DNA from: Megaleporinus macrocephalus | Taxonomy: Eukaryota > Chordata > Actinopteri > Characiformes > Anostomidae | Length of the DNA stretch: 64,000 nt | Assembly: GCA_021613375.1 (NCBI GenBank) | Contig: CM038706.1 | Coordinates: forward strand, 26,594,866-26,658,865 | Direction: 5' to 3' | Shown: one piece after another, positions 1 to 12,600 of the stretch | Numbering within the stretch: the first letter of the stretch is position 1 | How the letters are laid out: every line of letters starts with the position of its first letter | Notes under the pieces: generated by a model | The model's database searches: none | What the model was told of the DNA's origin: nothing | What the model saw: only the letters and a program-made list of their open reading frames with translations | Translations under genes and position numbers: made by a program

Positions 1-212
1 TAACGTAAGCTGATATACTGCCTGTCCTGCACAAACAAAACTTGCTTTTACACCAATTTGACACTAAGTGACCACCTGGAGGCGCTCTAACATTAGCAAC
101 CACAGTGTGTAGCCCCAGTGACGTCACCCAAGTGAATGACATGCATTAAAATAAGTCCTGGAGGAAATTAATGATGTCAGTCTGATGTACGCGATCAAAG
201 TTTAAAATAGTT

Positions 213-218
213 TTTATT
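213..218 (-). promoter_or_regulatory. Candidate polyadenylation signal AATAAA
   Basis: TTTATT on the plus strand reads AATAAA on the tjap1 strand. It is a candidate end of the tjap1 transcript, but is far (5.7 kb) from the stop codon, and chance occurrence is possible in AT-rich DNA. Confidence 0.3.
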
Positions 219-1641
219 TGTTTTTAAAATATACATCAGTTTACAAATTGAGAAAATAAAATTAGTTGAGTATAACAGTCTTTTTGTAGGTTTTTATCCT
301 TTTTTTTACAGGAAGAAAAAAAAATGGAACAAAAGTCAGTCATTACACATGGTGTCGCTACATGACCATGAAAGCTTAACGCTCAAGTGAGACTGAAAGG
401 AACGTATACAAAGCCACGGAAGAATAGACAGAGCTAGGGGGGTGGAGGTGGAGGGGGGGGGGCACAAACATAACGGAAGGACAGAAGCACCATATCGCTA
501 CAATTAACCCAAAATGTAGACGAGGCGGGGCTTATGCCTCAAATGATCTATAATGCAGACAGACGCATTTTACAGTGACAAACTATACAATCATATACTG
601 GATGTATCTGAAATGCGCCTGAGAGTCATCATGTTGAAATTCACAGGCTCTGCTGTCACATTCCTGATTCTGCACCGGAAATGCTTTCTACAATCAACTT
701 AAAGGGCACCTCTAGAAACGTCAGAGGACTCATGTTGACAATCAAGCGTGAAAAAACAAAGAAAAGACAAATAAGACTCGTTAAATGCAAAATAAAGACG
801 AGTAAATACTAAAGAAAACAAACACAGATCACCTGTTATTCTAAACACCTGTGAAATGAAGAGGGACCCTTTGGTATTGCAACCAAGTGTGCATATTTAC
901 ACAGCAAACATTTCCAAAGACTACGATTACGAGACACGACTGGAATATCAGACTGAAGCCAACGGAACAAGGAAAAAAATATAGATGGAATACTGTAATA
1001 AGTAGAACACTGGACTGCAGGCTACCACCTGCCAGTTAAATTCAGATAGAAATGTAACTCCAGACACCAACACTCCTCGAACCTCCTCTTTATCCACACA
1101 TTTTACCTTTATCATTTCTTCAGTGTGTGCATATACCACCACCACCATCACTGTTAAATCTAAATCCCACCTAAGTAAAGAGGGCGGGGCTTACGTTTAG
1201 CTTTATACTCTTTCAGAAGATAGGGCTTTCAGATGCAAAGCACCTCGTGAAATTGGTTTTGGAAGGCTTTCGCTCACTCACGTTTAGCAGGCTCAGAGTT
1301 CTCCACAAGGGGAGGTGGGGCTGCCACTGGCACACAAAAAGCTTCTGAAGCTTTATAAAAAGCTCCAAATGTGTTACATGCATTACATGTTTATGAAAAG
1401 TCTGGATTTTAAGGACATTTCAGGAAACGATAAACTTGTAGAACTGGATGCCTTGAATTTCCCTTTGGGACCAATAAATATATTTATCTAAAATGTTTTA
1501 AAAAATATATGGAAACAGCTGAAGAGCTTTAAATTTAAAATAGGGGGTGTGATGTTTGGGGGTGTTATTTCGGTAGAGGGCGGCTAAAGAACTCCAATAG
1601 ACCAACAGAGCACAGTATTCAAACCACTTACAACATAAGTG

Positions 1642-1930
1642 GGCAGTCGTGGTCTGAAGGTTAGGGATCCAGTCTTGTGACTGGAAGGTTGAAGGTTCAA
1701 TCCCTGGGACCAGTAAGACACGACTGAAGTGCCCTTGAGCAGGGCTCCTACCCCCCAAATGCTCTAAGGGCACCGTGGATAGGGCTTCCCACCACTCCAG
1801 GCACGTTTACTCACTGTCCCTAGTGTGTACGTTCACAAGTGTGTGTGTATATGTGGGTCTTTCACTGCACGGATGGGTTAATTGATGCAGAGGTCAAATT
1901 TCGCTGTGGGCAAACACAAGTGACAGAATA
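1642..1930 (+). mobile_element. tRNA-derived SINE
   Basis: The head contains a tRNA-like A-box region (GTGGTCTGAAGG) and a clear B box, GGTTCAATCCC, at 1694-1704. A unique body follows, with a tail reading GGATGGGTTAATTGATGCAG and AGGTCAAATTTCGCTGTG that resembles common fish SINE 3' bodies. No RNA-gene structure is kept, so it is a retroposon copy rather than a tRNA gene. The right boundary is approximate. Confidence 0.75.
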
Positions 1931-2335
1931 ATTCTAAACTAAAACATCAAAGCTAATCAGGTCTTGAGCTCCAGATTAAAATCATCTAAACCTAAAAAGG
2001 TATATGGTTTCACACACACTAATGATAAAGGGAAATGTGTGACTCCGACTGCGCTGAAGGTTAAAAACTATGCGGTTCCCTCGCTGATGATGGACCTGAT
2101 AAAAAAAAAAGATGACAGTTGTGACATTTCATTTCTCCCCCTTTAGCTCGGACTTCTCAGCCAGCGTTTTGCTTGCCTCGTGCGCCGGGTCACCTTGGAT
2201 CAAAGAAGAGAGCTGTCCGTCACCCGTGCACTCAATTATAGTCATGATAGGGAGAGTCATTAAAGTTGCAGCGCGGCAGATGTAAAAGCCTATTTATACG
2301 CACAGCACATTACACAAAGCTGCTCGTCTTCACTT

Positions 2336-2341
<6 letters not shown>

Positions 2342-2380
<39 letters not shown>
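2342..2380. repeat. (CT)n microsatellite
   Basis: About 19 uninterrupted CT units followed by a T run. On the tjap1 strand this is a GA run within the probable 3' UTR. Confidence 0.97.
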
Positions 2381-2387
<7 letters not shown>

Positions 2388-2600
2388 GTATTTGCGCAAG
2401 CTCTTGTCTACATCACATCTGATGAAGTCATGAAATATTTAAGGACGTCCATTTCCGTGCGCAAGACCCTGACAGACTGTTCTCTGTCTCCTCCTCTCCT
2501 TTAAACATCAGCGAGCTATTTTCGAGCATGATAAAACATCAATTATTCAGCACAGGGGCTCGTTACAGTTCTATTCATTATGGGCTGTTACAATTATGTA

Positions 2601-2636
2601 CGGTGGGGGGGAGTGGGGGGTGGTGGTGGTGGTGGA
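2601..2636. repeat. G-rich tract with (GGT)n
   Basis: Runs of G followed by GGT repeats on the plus strand, C-rich on the tjap1 strand. The plus strand could form a G-quadruplex by its G-run spacing; that is inference. Confidence 0.8.
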
Positions 2637-2760
2637 CATAGAACAGTAGGAAGAACAGATGATTAACAGAGAGAGAAAAAAGAAGTGGATTTGGGAGCCC
2701 TTCCGTCACACATCCTGTGTTTCAACAGAGGAAAACCGAGCTGAATTATTGAAGGCAGGG

Positions 2761-3660
2761 AGTGCAGTGTAGTGCAGTGTAGTGCAGTGTAGTGTAGTGT
2801 AGTGCAGTGTACTGTAGTGCAGTGTAGTGTAGTGTAGTGTAGTGCAGTGTAGTGTAGTGTAGTGCAGTGTACTGTAGTGCCGTGTAGTGTAGTGCAGTGT
2901 ACTGTAGTGCAGTGTAGTGCAGTGTACTGTAGTGCAGTGTAGTGTAGTGTAGTGCAGTGTACTGTAGTGCCGTGTAGTGTAGTGCAGTGTACTGTAGTGC
3001 AGTGTAGTGTAGTGCAGTGCACTGTAGTGCAGTGTAGTGTACTGTAGTGCAGTGTAGTGCAGTGCAGTGCAGTGTAGTGTACTGTAGTGCAGTGTAGTGC
3101 AGTGTACTGTACTGTAGTGCAGTGCAGTGCAGTGTACTGTAGTGCAGTGTAGTGCAGTGTACTGTACTGTAGTGCAGTGTAGTGCAGTGCAGTGTACTGT
3201 ACTGTAGTGCAGTGTAGTGCAGTGTACTGTAGTGCAGTGCAGTGCAGTGTAGTGTACTGTAGTGCCGTGTAGTGTAGTGCAGTGTAGTGCAGTGTAGTGT
3301 AGTGCAGTGCAGTGTACTGTAGTGCAGTGTAGTGTACTGTAGTGCAGTGCAGTGTAGTGTACTGTAGTGCAGTGTAGTGTAGTGCAGTGTAGTGTAGTGT
3401 AGTGCAGTGTACTGTACTGTAGTGCAGTGCAGTGTACTGTAGTGCAGTGTAGTGTACTGTAGTGCAGTGTAGTGTAGTGCAGTGTAGTGTAGTGCAGTGT
3501 AGTGTAGTGTACTGTAGTGCAGTGTAGTGTAGTGTGCTGTAGTATAGTGTAGTGCAGTGTACTGTAGTGCAGTGTAGTGTAGTGTAGTGCAGTGCAGTGT
3601 AGTGCAGTGTACTGTAGTGTAGTGCAGTGTAGTGCAGTGCTGACCAGTGCTGACCAGTGA
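2761..3660. repeat. Pentanucleotide satellite AGTGY/ACTGT, about 176 units
   Basis: From 2761 to 3640 the sequence is built from 5-bp units, almost all AGTGC, AGTGT or ACTGT. Rare variants are CGTGT, GCTGT and AGTAT. The 5-bp register is unbroken through the whole 880 bp. Four more units (TGACC, AGTGC, TGACC, AGTGA) close the block. Because 5 is not a multiple of 3 and the units lack stops on the minus strand, three overlapping minus-strand frames of 300-370 codons are open, all low-complexity Thr/His/Leu/Tyr/Cys strings. These are by-products of the repeat and not genes. Confidence 0.97.
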
Positions 3661-3845
3661 GGAGGTAAATACATGCAGCAAGTCTATTACGGAGAGGCTG
3701 AGGTCTCAAGGCCCTTCGACTAGAACTTGTAATAGTAAGCATTCGACTACAACTGGTTGATATGTCTCGCAAGGTTAAGAATCATGGTCGCACAACACAC
3801 AATAACCTATGACATGTAACCTTGAGTTAGATACTGCAAATATTC

Positions 3846-3887
3846 AGTGTGTGTGTGTTTGTGAGTATGTGTGTGTGTGTGTGTGAG
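3846..3887. repeat. Interrupted (GT)n microsatellite
   Basis: GT repeats broken by TTTGTGAGTA in the middle. It is a simple repeat in the probable tjap1 3' UTR. Confidence 0.9.
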
Positions 3888-5877
3888 TTATTTCCCATCA
3901 GCGTACTAAATGCCTGGAGCGCAGCTTCTGAAGAGCAAGGACCTGAAACATCCAGTAGTCGCGTAATCGAATGTGAATACAAAAACAACACAGAATGTGT
4001 GCAATAGTACTTGAAGGCAACATGCACAGTGTTTTTCTTTTTTTCGAACCATCTTCAGAGTATAAAATGAAAACAGGTGTATAAAATCGGCAGCGCTGAC
4101 GTGTCTCGGACGCGCGTCGGTTCAGACCTAAACTCCAACCCCTCAAGATGTGACTGAAAAGAAAGAATCTGCCAAGTGCGGCCGTCGTGTATACTGATTA
4201 GAAAAAAAACTCGGCGAGGAGTCTGAACGCACTTACACACACACAAAAAAAAACACTCTAAAAAGAAAACAAGCAAAACATGAAATGTATACTGTATGTA
4301 CTGTAAGCAAACGTGGCTGCTACATAAACAGAATAACTACTTCAGGGGGTTTGTTTTTTTTCCCCCTCAGGCAAATTCAGGGCTAATATCGAAATCGTCC
4401 AAACAGGTGAGGCTTAGTTAGCTTTACACTTGAGTCCGGCAGTTTGGAGCTGCTCACGTTCCTTCGTCTGTGGACTGGGGGGCTAAAAGGACTGGCTCTG
4501 TACTTCAGCAGAGGTTACCAAAAGAACTGTTTGACTACCTAAAGCATGATTCCATTTTTGGAAGTATTTCAAAATTACTGTATGCATAGTTCCAAGTAAG
4601 TGGTACTGAGTACTGAATATGGCCTCCAGCGACAATCAGCAGCTCAGAGAGCACATTACACTACCCATACAACTGAACAACTATCACAAATCTCGTCGTC
4701 CTTCTCTCCAATACTGAGTTCTGAACACTCAATCTGAATCACCAAGGTTCAAATAAAGGCCAATAAGGCCGCATTTTAGAATCTAATACAACAATTTGTT
4801 GTTCTTAAAACTAAACTAAATAGATTCGTACATGTGTTTGGCTGCAGGGCTCTGTTTCAAAAACACATAAACACATAATACCTTCCAGCAGTGCGTCCAG
4901 CAGTGCTCACCATGATGTTGAAATGAACAGGAAATTGGTTTACTGCTCCTAATTAAACAGTATAACAAAAAAAATCAACCAAAACAAATAAATACACACG
5001 TTTAAATCTCTGGTTTAAATATCAGTAGTCAAATTAAACAGCTTGGATGTAAATGGCTGAACACCTGATGCTGAAAACAAACGGAATAAAATCCTTACAA
5101 TCTTCCCATAAACGAAGGGTTTCGTTTCAGTTAGGTCAAGAATTACAGTGGTAGATCTGTGAGGAGAGGTGTTTGAAGATTTTGTCTGCGCAGTGGAGTA
5201 GGTTGTTCCTCAGTTCCATGTGAGCTGAAAGTAGACTTAAGGAGTAATACTTCCTCTTAAAGGGCAACAGGGAAACCCCTCAGTCAGCAAAAAAAAGGGT
5301 CAGGCACTGTAAGTCGAAGAAAGAATCCTTTAGATTTTATGAAACCTGCACCACTCCTTCCAGGGCAGACTGCCAGACTTGCAAACAGTCTCTAATTGTT
5401 TGAGACCGAGGGCTGTCACTAGGAAACCCTCCAACAAAAGAGACGACCGTTGTTGTATCTGCACTATTCCAGGTCCTGACAGGACAACAGCAACAAGTCA
5501 CGGAATCATTTCACTCCCCCAATTACAGTACACTGGCCACAAGCAGTGGTGTCTCTATATGGCTATATCCTGGGGTCCTCTTCTCATTTACGCCACATCT
5601 GGTAGTCTTGACGACGCATTCCTATACTGTTCCACCGATCTGGGACGTTTTAAAATGACTTGGTAAGATGCTAACTGACTGCCATACCCATACACATACA
5701 CATCCATACCACAAGTAAACCTCTGTCTTCTGAAAGTGGCGGAAGAGTTACAGTAATAAACGGCAAAAAAGGTGATTACGACACCATTTCCTGCTTCCCT
5801 TAGTGGGCTGCCAAGACTTGTGATTGCTAACAAGCAGAAGAGCACTGTGAGTGAGGAACGGGGTGTGGGCTTCCATC

Positions 5878-6671
5878 TCAGTCCAGCAAGTTTCCATGTT
5901 CTTGCGCTTTTGTAAGGCTGTCCTTGCGGTGCAAGTGATGGACTCCCATCCTTTTGGGGCTCTTGTGCGGCCGACTAGAGCCGCTCTGGGGGTGGTGCCG
6001 TTGAGACGGGGACTTATCCGTGTAATCCTCAAGACCAGCAAGGACCCTGGAGCCAATGATGGGAAGATCCTGCGGCAGGACGTCCCTCTCCTCGGCAGAA
6101 CTGCCTGCCGAGCCAGCATCTTCTGCAAACTCTTGCCGCTTGGCAGAGGCTGGGCTACCTTCCACCGTGACCATTGTATCACCACTGGCACCGTCCTCAT
6201 GGTCCACACCCATCAGCAAGCGCTCGCTTTCCTCCGTGGAAAAGTCAGCGCCGTACTGCCCTCGTTTGGTGCGCAAATCCGCCACGCTACTGGTGTCCGT
6301 GTCCAGACTGGACTCTCTGCTGGCCGTCCAGCTTTGAGCGGAGGAGCCTTCTTCCCCGTCTGAATATGCCCCCCGCAAAATCCCTCGGTCTGGAGCTTCT
6401 CTTCCCGACTTGCTATTGCGACTCCTCTGAAGGTCCTTTACAGTCTCGCTGCTGAAGGAGGTACGGTTGACCAGTGTACCCTCTGAGGATGGTGCAATCT
6501 TCTCCACGAACATCCGCTGCCAGTTGGCGAGCAAGTCCTCCTCAGAACTCCCTGAGCTGGCAAAGGCACTCGGTGGCTGTGGTGGGCTGCTGAAGGGGCT
6601 GGACTGGCTGGACAGTGGGTCAGTGACGTCTGTTTGCTGGGGCGTTCGTGGGAGCGATGTGTGTCCTCCAC
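5878..6671 (-). CDS. tjap1: tjap1 coding exon 8, C-terminal region and stop
   Basis: The final coding exon follows a short 172-nt intron whose acceptor ends CCTTAG. It encodes GGHTSLPRTPQQ to the stop TGA at 5880-5878 (short-form residues 421-683). SSEEDLLANWQRMFVEK corresponds to the SSEEDLLVSWQRAFVDR block of mammalian TJAP1. The tail is PKRMGVHHLHRKDSLTKAQ then EHGNLLD, matching mammalian TJAP1 and, for RKDSLTKAQ, the BEGAIN C-terminus. The region between is acidic and serine-rich and probably disordered. Confidence 0.96.
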
Positions 6672-9600
6672 CTAAGGACAAGGATAAGTTCTGTTAATAT
6701 TTTAACAGTACTTTACTGTTTCCTTTACTGTTACAAGTTATCTTGTTAATAATATTAACAAGAGTTTAGACTTAACTTTATCAGTACTATCCATTGGCTA
6801 TTTATTGACTACAACTAGCACTGGCTATCAGGGGCATCCCTACCTGAAGAAGAAGAGGTCCCAGAGCGCCAGCCTCCGTCAGACACGGCGGGGCTGTTGG
6901 GGACAGTGCGCTGCCGCTCGCCTGCTTCTTCGTCGTTTTGCACCAGGCTGAGAGAGATGGCCTGACGTGTGGCATAGGTGCAGTTGGGCAGCGGGCTATT
7001 CTTGGGGATCTTTACCTTGTCGTCAGAGGAGAACTCTATCACCTTGCGCCCAGGGTAGAGAGGATGTGGTGGAGGAGGAGCAGGGTAGGGGTTCAGCTTC
7101 TCAAAGGAGGGAGCTATGTCATCCGCCGATGGACCATCAGGACTTGCCTGACTTCGACACATGCCATTAACGTGCTGCTGATCGGACGTAGCACTGCCAC
7201 TCTGCCTAGCATGTCCCGGTCCCCCATTCTCATTCTGGGGTCCAGTCATATCAACGTGGACGAACACGTCTTCGGCCACCGGCCGACCGGCACTGCTGCT
7301 GGACTGAGCAGAGTTCAGGATGAGCGGTTCAGGTTTCTCCAACACCCGAGCGATGACGGAGGTGGGCACCACGTCTGCAGGCGTCAGGCTCAGTGTGTCT
7401 GGATCCTGGCTCTGGGCTCCTTGAGGACTCTGGCTCTTGTCAGGCAGACTGCTCTTCATGTGCTTATTCACCATCTCCTGTAGTTCATATGGTAACTGGT
7501 GCACAAGACAAAGAAAAGAGACATGCAAACATGAGCAACTTCAGAACTCTGACTTGGTGGTTAAATCAAGGACTTGTAAAACATTATTCAAATGACGAAG
7601 CATTTTACTTCCCTTTGAAACCACCTTGAAATTCCCCCTTGCCTGTGTTAATGAACCTCATGACAAGCTTCTAACAGTGGAGGCAAACACTATCTGACAG
7701 TCTGAGCTTTTAAACAGCCCTCTTAGCTACTTCAACGGGCTGCTAAGGGATAGTGTGCTAGGAGGTGCCAAATTAAAATAACCACATACTTAAAGGTGGC
7801 ACTCCAGCTCTTCCTGCATCTAAACCATCAATATGGAAACACTTGTGTATATTGGCTATATCTGGTTACGTTTTGTGTATATGGGGTGGCGGTAGCTTAC
7901 TGGTTTAAAAAAAGAAAAAAAAGGTGAGCCAACATGGAAGTTCAAATCCCAGGACTGACTGGGTATACCTGGCTGAAAACTTAAAACCCCACTAAGCCAG
8001 ATGGTGCTGCTCTACTGCCACTAAAAAAAACTTCTCTTTTAGAACATTATTTTAAAACACCAGGGACACTGTCCAATATTGACTTTTAAAAACTCCTTTA
8101 AATCTTCTGATTCTTTAGCTGCACCCTGTAAAATTGACATTGTCAAATCCACCAGAACCACAAATGATGTCTTGGGGTTGTTATAAAACACAGTCCAAAT
8201 TTAGCCTCAGTTACACACGGCCTTAAAATGAGCTATGTTCAAGAGGCTCTTGTTCCAGTCTTTCAGATATGAATATTCTGGTAAATGAGACTTGTCCATG
8301 GTGCCTTCCAATTAAGCCTCCTAACCTCCATGAGGAGGAGAAGCAAACACAAGCCTCACTTATTCAGAAACACCCAGTATGTCCAACACAGGCTAGAAGG
8401 TTAATGAAACAAAAACAGGACAAAAGAAACTCATCATAAATTAGCACATCACTTGAGAGTGCCGATTAGAAAGAGAGAGAAACAGAGATAAAGGAGAAAG
8501 TGGTAGGCCTTTATTTCAAGTTGCTGCCTTGACTGGATAGAGCCAGGCAGGGACATCGATTCGTGGAAAACAGACCGGGAAAATCAGTGAACGCACAGTC
8601 CGGTTCAGCTCATGCCTTAACGATCCTGTGGAGGCAGCGAATGGCCGGCAAAACCCCGCAACTTCCTCTGGGTGTGAGGCAGGAGATCAATACGTCCAGG
8701 CAGCGCTTCCGAGCACGACCCCTGCGTTGCCTTCCAGGTCAGGGATCTACATGCTGCACCCTCTGCTCTACTTTCCCACAAAGGCCAGAGTCAACATGTC
8801 CTGCATCATGTGTGTCGCACATGCTCCCTCCAACCTCATGCACTCCGCCTGCAACCTCACACCAGTCATCCCCACACCTCTTAATCACTCCACCACACGG
8901 ACATACATCACACGGACAACAACGACCACACAAGAGCGTTCTAGCACACTCGCAATTATTAACAGCAGGTAGGGTAATGAGACAGCATGGCTTAAAGGAG
9001 AGGTCTGGACAAAAATCAAACTTATACTTCCTCATATGCTGAGCTGGCCGTTCATTAAGACATTTGGTGTCGTAGGTCTACCGGAGGCTAATGTTAAAAA
9101 ATAGGACACATGGGGAAGCGTGTTCATGCTAATTAAATAGGGAAAAAGCCAAGATAAGAAGCTCTGGACATAGTATCAAATGCGTGTTTGCACTGCCTTC
9201 CATGAAACAAAAAGAAGTGTTACAGACAGACCGATGAAACTGTTTCTTCAGCAAGCTTTTAAGTCAGCAGGTTCAGAACACTCTTTACCAGGATCTGACC
9301 AAGCAGGCTGCAGGATTATATCTGGAGGAGGCCAAGCCAAATCAAAACGCAACTCTAAACGCACCCCAGACGCATTTAAAACCGAACCAAATCTGATCAC
9401 TTCAACCACTTTAAGATGTGGGCCACACGCCACAGCAGAGTAAACACACCTGTTACTCCAAGATGCATTTCACAACCAAAACCCCACCCAGTACCACTCA
9501 AACTCCTCCCCATGTAGTACCTCAGTGCCACATGATGTGTGTCTGTGAGGAAATAGTCATAGAGGTCTCACATGGTCGAGGGCAAAACTGTACATACAGG

Positions 9601-12600
9601 AGCTGGGCAACGTTCAAACAAATAGCTAAACATCTCTCTGAGAACGGCTCTGAAGAACATGGCTGAACATGGCAGTTCTGGATTTGCATGTTCTGTCCCA
9701 TATAGGAATCGCATTTCAGTCCAGATAACAGGAAATGGACATTTAATTACCAAGTGGAAATGAACACAGATACTAATCACACACAGTGATCAGGTGTAAA
9801 TGGGGTCCTAGATGCAACGTAAAACAGGCAATAGGTGCCGCTTTACAATTAAATTTAAAATAAACAAATGAATAAATAAATCACAAGCACAGCACATATT
9901 AACTCAAGTTATTATACAATAGTAATACTTAACAGTGTGCAAGTCATATATCTAAAACACACTCTCGCCTTAAACAGTGTCAGTGTTTACCTGTTCACCT
10001 AATTTATTATCTGCAGCAGTGTCTCAGAGATGTCCAACACAGACATGCAGTTTACACAGACCACAGTGTCTGTGTTTCCTCCTGACTAATAATAAATTCA
10101 GCAAATAATCAGTACTTGTGCAGGTCATTGTAGCAGTAATGTGGGTTTATACTTGACAACTGGTGCATGTGGCAAAAATGATGCAACTGCGGCTCCGTCG
10201 ATCTCACGCTGTATCAGTGTGTGACTGTGCACCACCAAATGTTTTAATATGGTGATTGCTGCACACATAGGGCTTTACTGAAAAATAAAAGAACCTTCTG
10301 GAAGACGCGTTAGCTTTACTGCAGTGAGCACGGACCTCCCTGTGTGATCGGAGTAATAGAGTGTTTGAATTACACAGAGGACAGAAGTGTTTTTGGTAAG
10401 TATTTTTCCACATTGTCCTCTTCTGCGGTTTGACTGATTCTCTGATCTCACGAGGCTGAAGGTCACGTCCTACTCGCCAGCTTCTTTTTCAAACATCTCG
10501 TTACACCTTCTGGCGCCAAAGACCAACGTGATTCCTTGGCCGCCATGTTTGTTCAATAGGACAGTCACATCCCTGCCGTCTGAGCTCCGTGCTGGTGGAT
10601 GGTTAGTGATCAGAGTCCCGCTGAACGCCGCGCTGGGCCTGGGTTCAGCGTACTGTACAGCAGGTTTGATTTTGATCTCCTCGCTGCTCTGTGTTACAGG
10701 CAGACACGACTGCAACCCGCTCCCTCCTGTCCGCTCGTCTGAACAGAAGGATGACTCAGTGCTGCTTCACAGCATCTTCACATCTGAACGCGCACACGCA
10801 CGCACGCACGCTCACCCACCCATCCCCGGGAGGCCCACGTAACCATGGTTATCGGCGTTTCGCTTTGGACGGCTTTTATCTGCCTCAGTCAGCGGGACTG
10901 TTCATCCTGCATGCATCCACAATGGTGGCTGGCAGAAGGAGGCTTTCCCCAACAACCCTTACTCGTCCTCTACGGCGTGACTACTGTACTTCGTTTTGAG
11001 CCGTTATCTAATTATAGCACCTCGCTAAAACAGCGTTCTTCTCCGGAGAGACAGCACAATAACTACTACTTTGTCAGCGTTGGACTGGAGCATAATGGAC
11101 CTCAACATTTTTCGCCTCCTCAAGGATCCGCACGGCGGCGGCTTGACTCCGCAGCTCACCGCACTGCTTTTACAAACAGCAGAAGCTCTGAGAGAGGGCA
11201 GCGTTCCTCTGGCTAATTAAATGTCTCTGGGAAATAACAAATTGCTCTCATTTCCTATCATTATGTCACCTCTTTCCATATGAAAAGGTTTCATTAATAC
11301 GCGCCAAATAAATCTGCATGTGATTATTCACTCTGAGCGGGACAGACCACCGGAGAAGCGCCTCAGCTCCTGAAGCAGGTTCACCTCAGAATAGGCCGCT
11401 GCCTGACTAATGAATCCAGCCACGGTGAGGTGATAATTCAGGCAATGCATAATAGATCTCCTAAAAATAGGCCTGCAGCAAGACACCCACCTTCTTATGA
11501 AGGGGGGACCGGCGGTAATGGTCCCGTGGAGAACAGGACACCTGGGATTAGTCACTTCGCTCGTTTCATAAACAAACACGTTAAAACAGAATGACAAAAG
11601 GCGGCTCCCTTTGATTAACGTTGACGAGGAAGGAAATCCTTATGGTGTCTGTGCTTACTCACCCGAGCACTCACAGAAATTAAGCATGAAGCTTCTGGAA
11701 CTGCTTGCTGCCCTTTACAAGGTGTGTGGAGATGATTGATGATGCTGAAATCATATAGGTATAGGTTTGTACCTGCTATATTAAACATCATCAGCATCAG
11801 GCCTATGCATAGATTTGGCTGATATCTGAAATGGATATGGGACGTGTTGAATCTACAGCAGAAAGTTACTGCACTGTTAATGTTTAGGCATTGCTAGCAC
11901 ACTAAAACCTTCCCACGGCGTCGCACACACGAGCAGGACCTGCAGTTAAATGTCCCACTGTAGCGCATATTCATAGGCAGCTCAGTACACAAAACTATTG
12001 TTTTGATAGTTTCGATCTTCCTATCAATAAACACTACTAGCATCAAAACTACGAAGCAGAAGTGAGCTTCTTATTTGAGTTTTAAATGAAACCCACCATT
12101 TAAAGTGAAGCAGGAAAGAAATAACAGAAAGCCTGTGAACGTCCTGGTCAGAAAATGTCGGAGAGCCGAAAACCAAAGGTTCAAGTTAATGTTTACACTC
12201 TGCTTATATAAACTGAACAAAATGAAGCACTCAGCATCATGTATGCTTGGTATCAGACTACTACATCTTTAAGGGCTCGCTGTACGCCTTATTCATACTG
12301 TACCACCAATCAGGACATCATTAATTGTGACAGAACTTCACAATAAACAGCGATAGTGGCAACACAAAGTAGTGTTACAGAAAAAACACAATCCTATTCT
12401 TATAACACTATAGGCTCGTTTATACTCCATGTTAAATACGGACACGATTTCTGTCCGCACTCTGCGTTTATTCGTGTGTAATTTGCACGTTTTCAGAAAG
12501 CTTGCGGATATGGACGAGACAGAGCAGTACCCCTGCAGACCGTGGGGGCAGTGCAAGACGCGACAACTTCCATACAAACATGACAAAGAAGCAGCGGCGG

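Larger units (their letters stand above)
213..5877 (-). other. tjap1: Probable tjap1 3' UTR and flank
   Basis: No coding sequence is convincing between the tjap1 stop and the window start. AATAAA on the minus strand is present at 218-213, and I did not notice another canonical copy closer to the stop, so the 3' UTR may run about 5.7 kb. Variant signals nearer the stop could equally be used. The stretch holds a SINE (1642-1930), a pentamer satellite (2761-3660) and several simple repeats listed separately. Nothing else recognisable is seen in 3900-5800. Confidence 0.35.

Noticed and set aside
2663..3772. Long minus-strand open frames of 311-369 codons
   Set aside because: They are entirely the pentamer satellite read in three frames, with no start context, domain or splice support.
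5851..6363. 170-codon plus-strand open frame opposite tjap1 exon 8
   Set aside because: Antisense shadow of the real coding exon; sense frame matches TJAP1 throughout.
8563..9042. 159-codon plus-strand open frame in a tjap1 intron
   Set aside because: Pro/Ser/Thr/His/Cys-rich without family resemblance, overlapped by another open frame in the same region; looks like chance in a stop-poor stretch.
10528..11216. Possible CpG-island promoter or alternative first exon
   Set aside because: CpG is locally raised but no TATA/initiator or donor with clear link to tjap1 was found; overlapping open frames are not protein-like.
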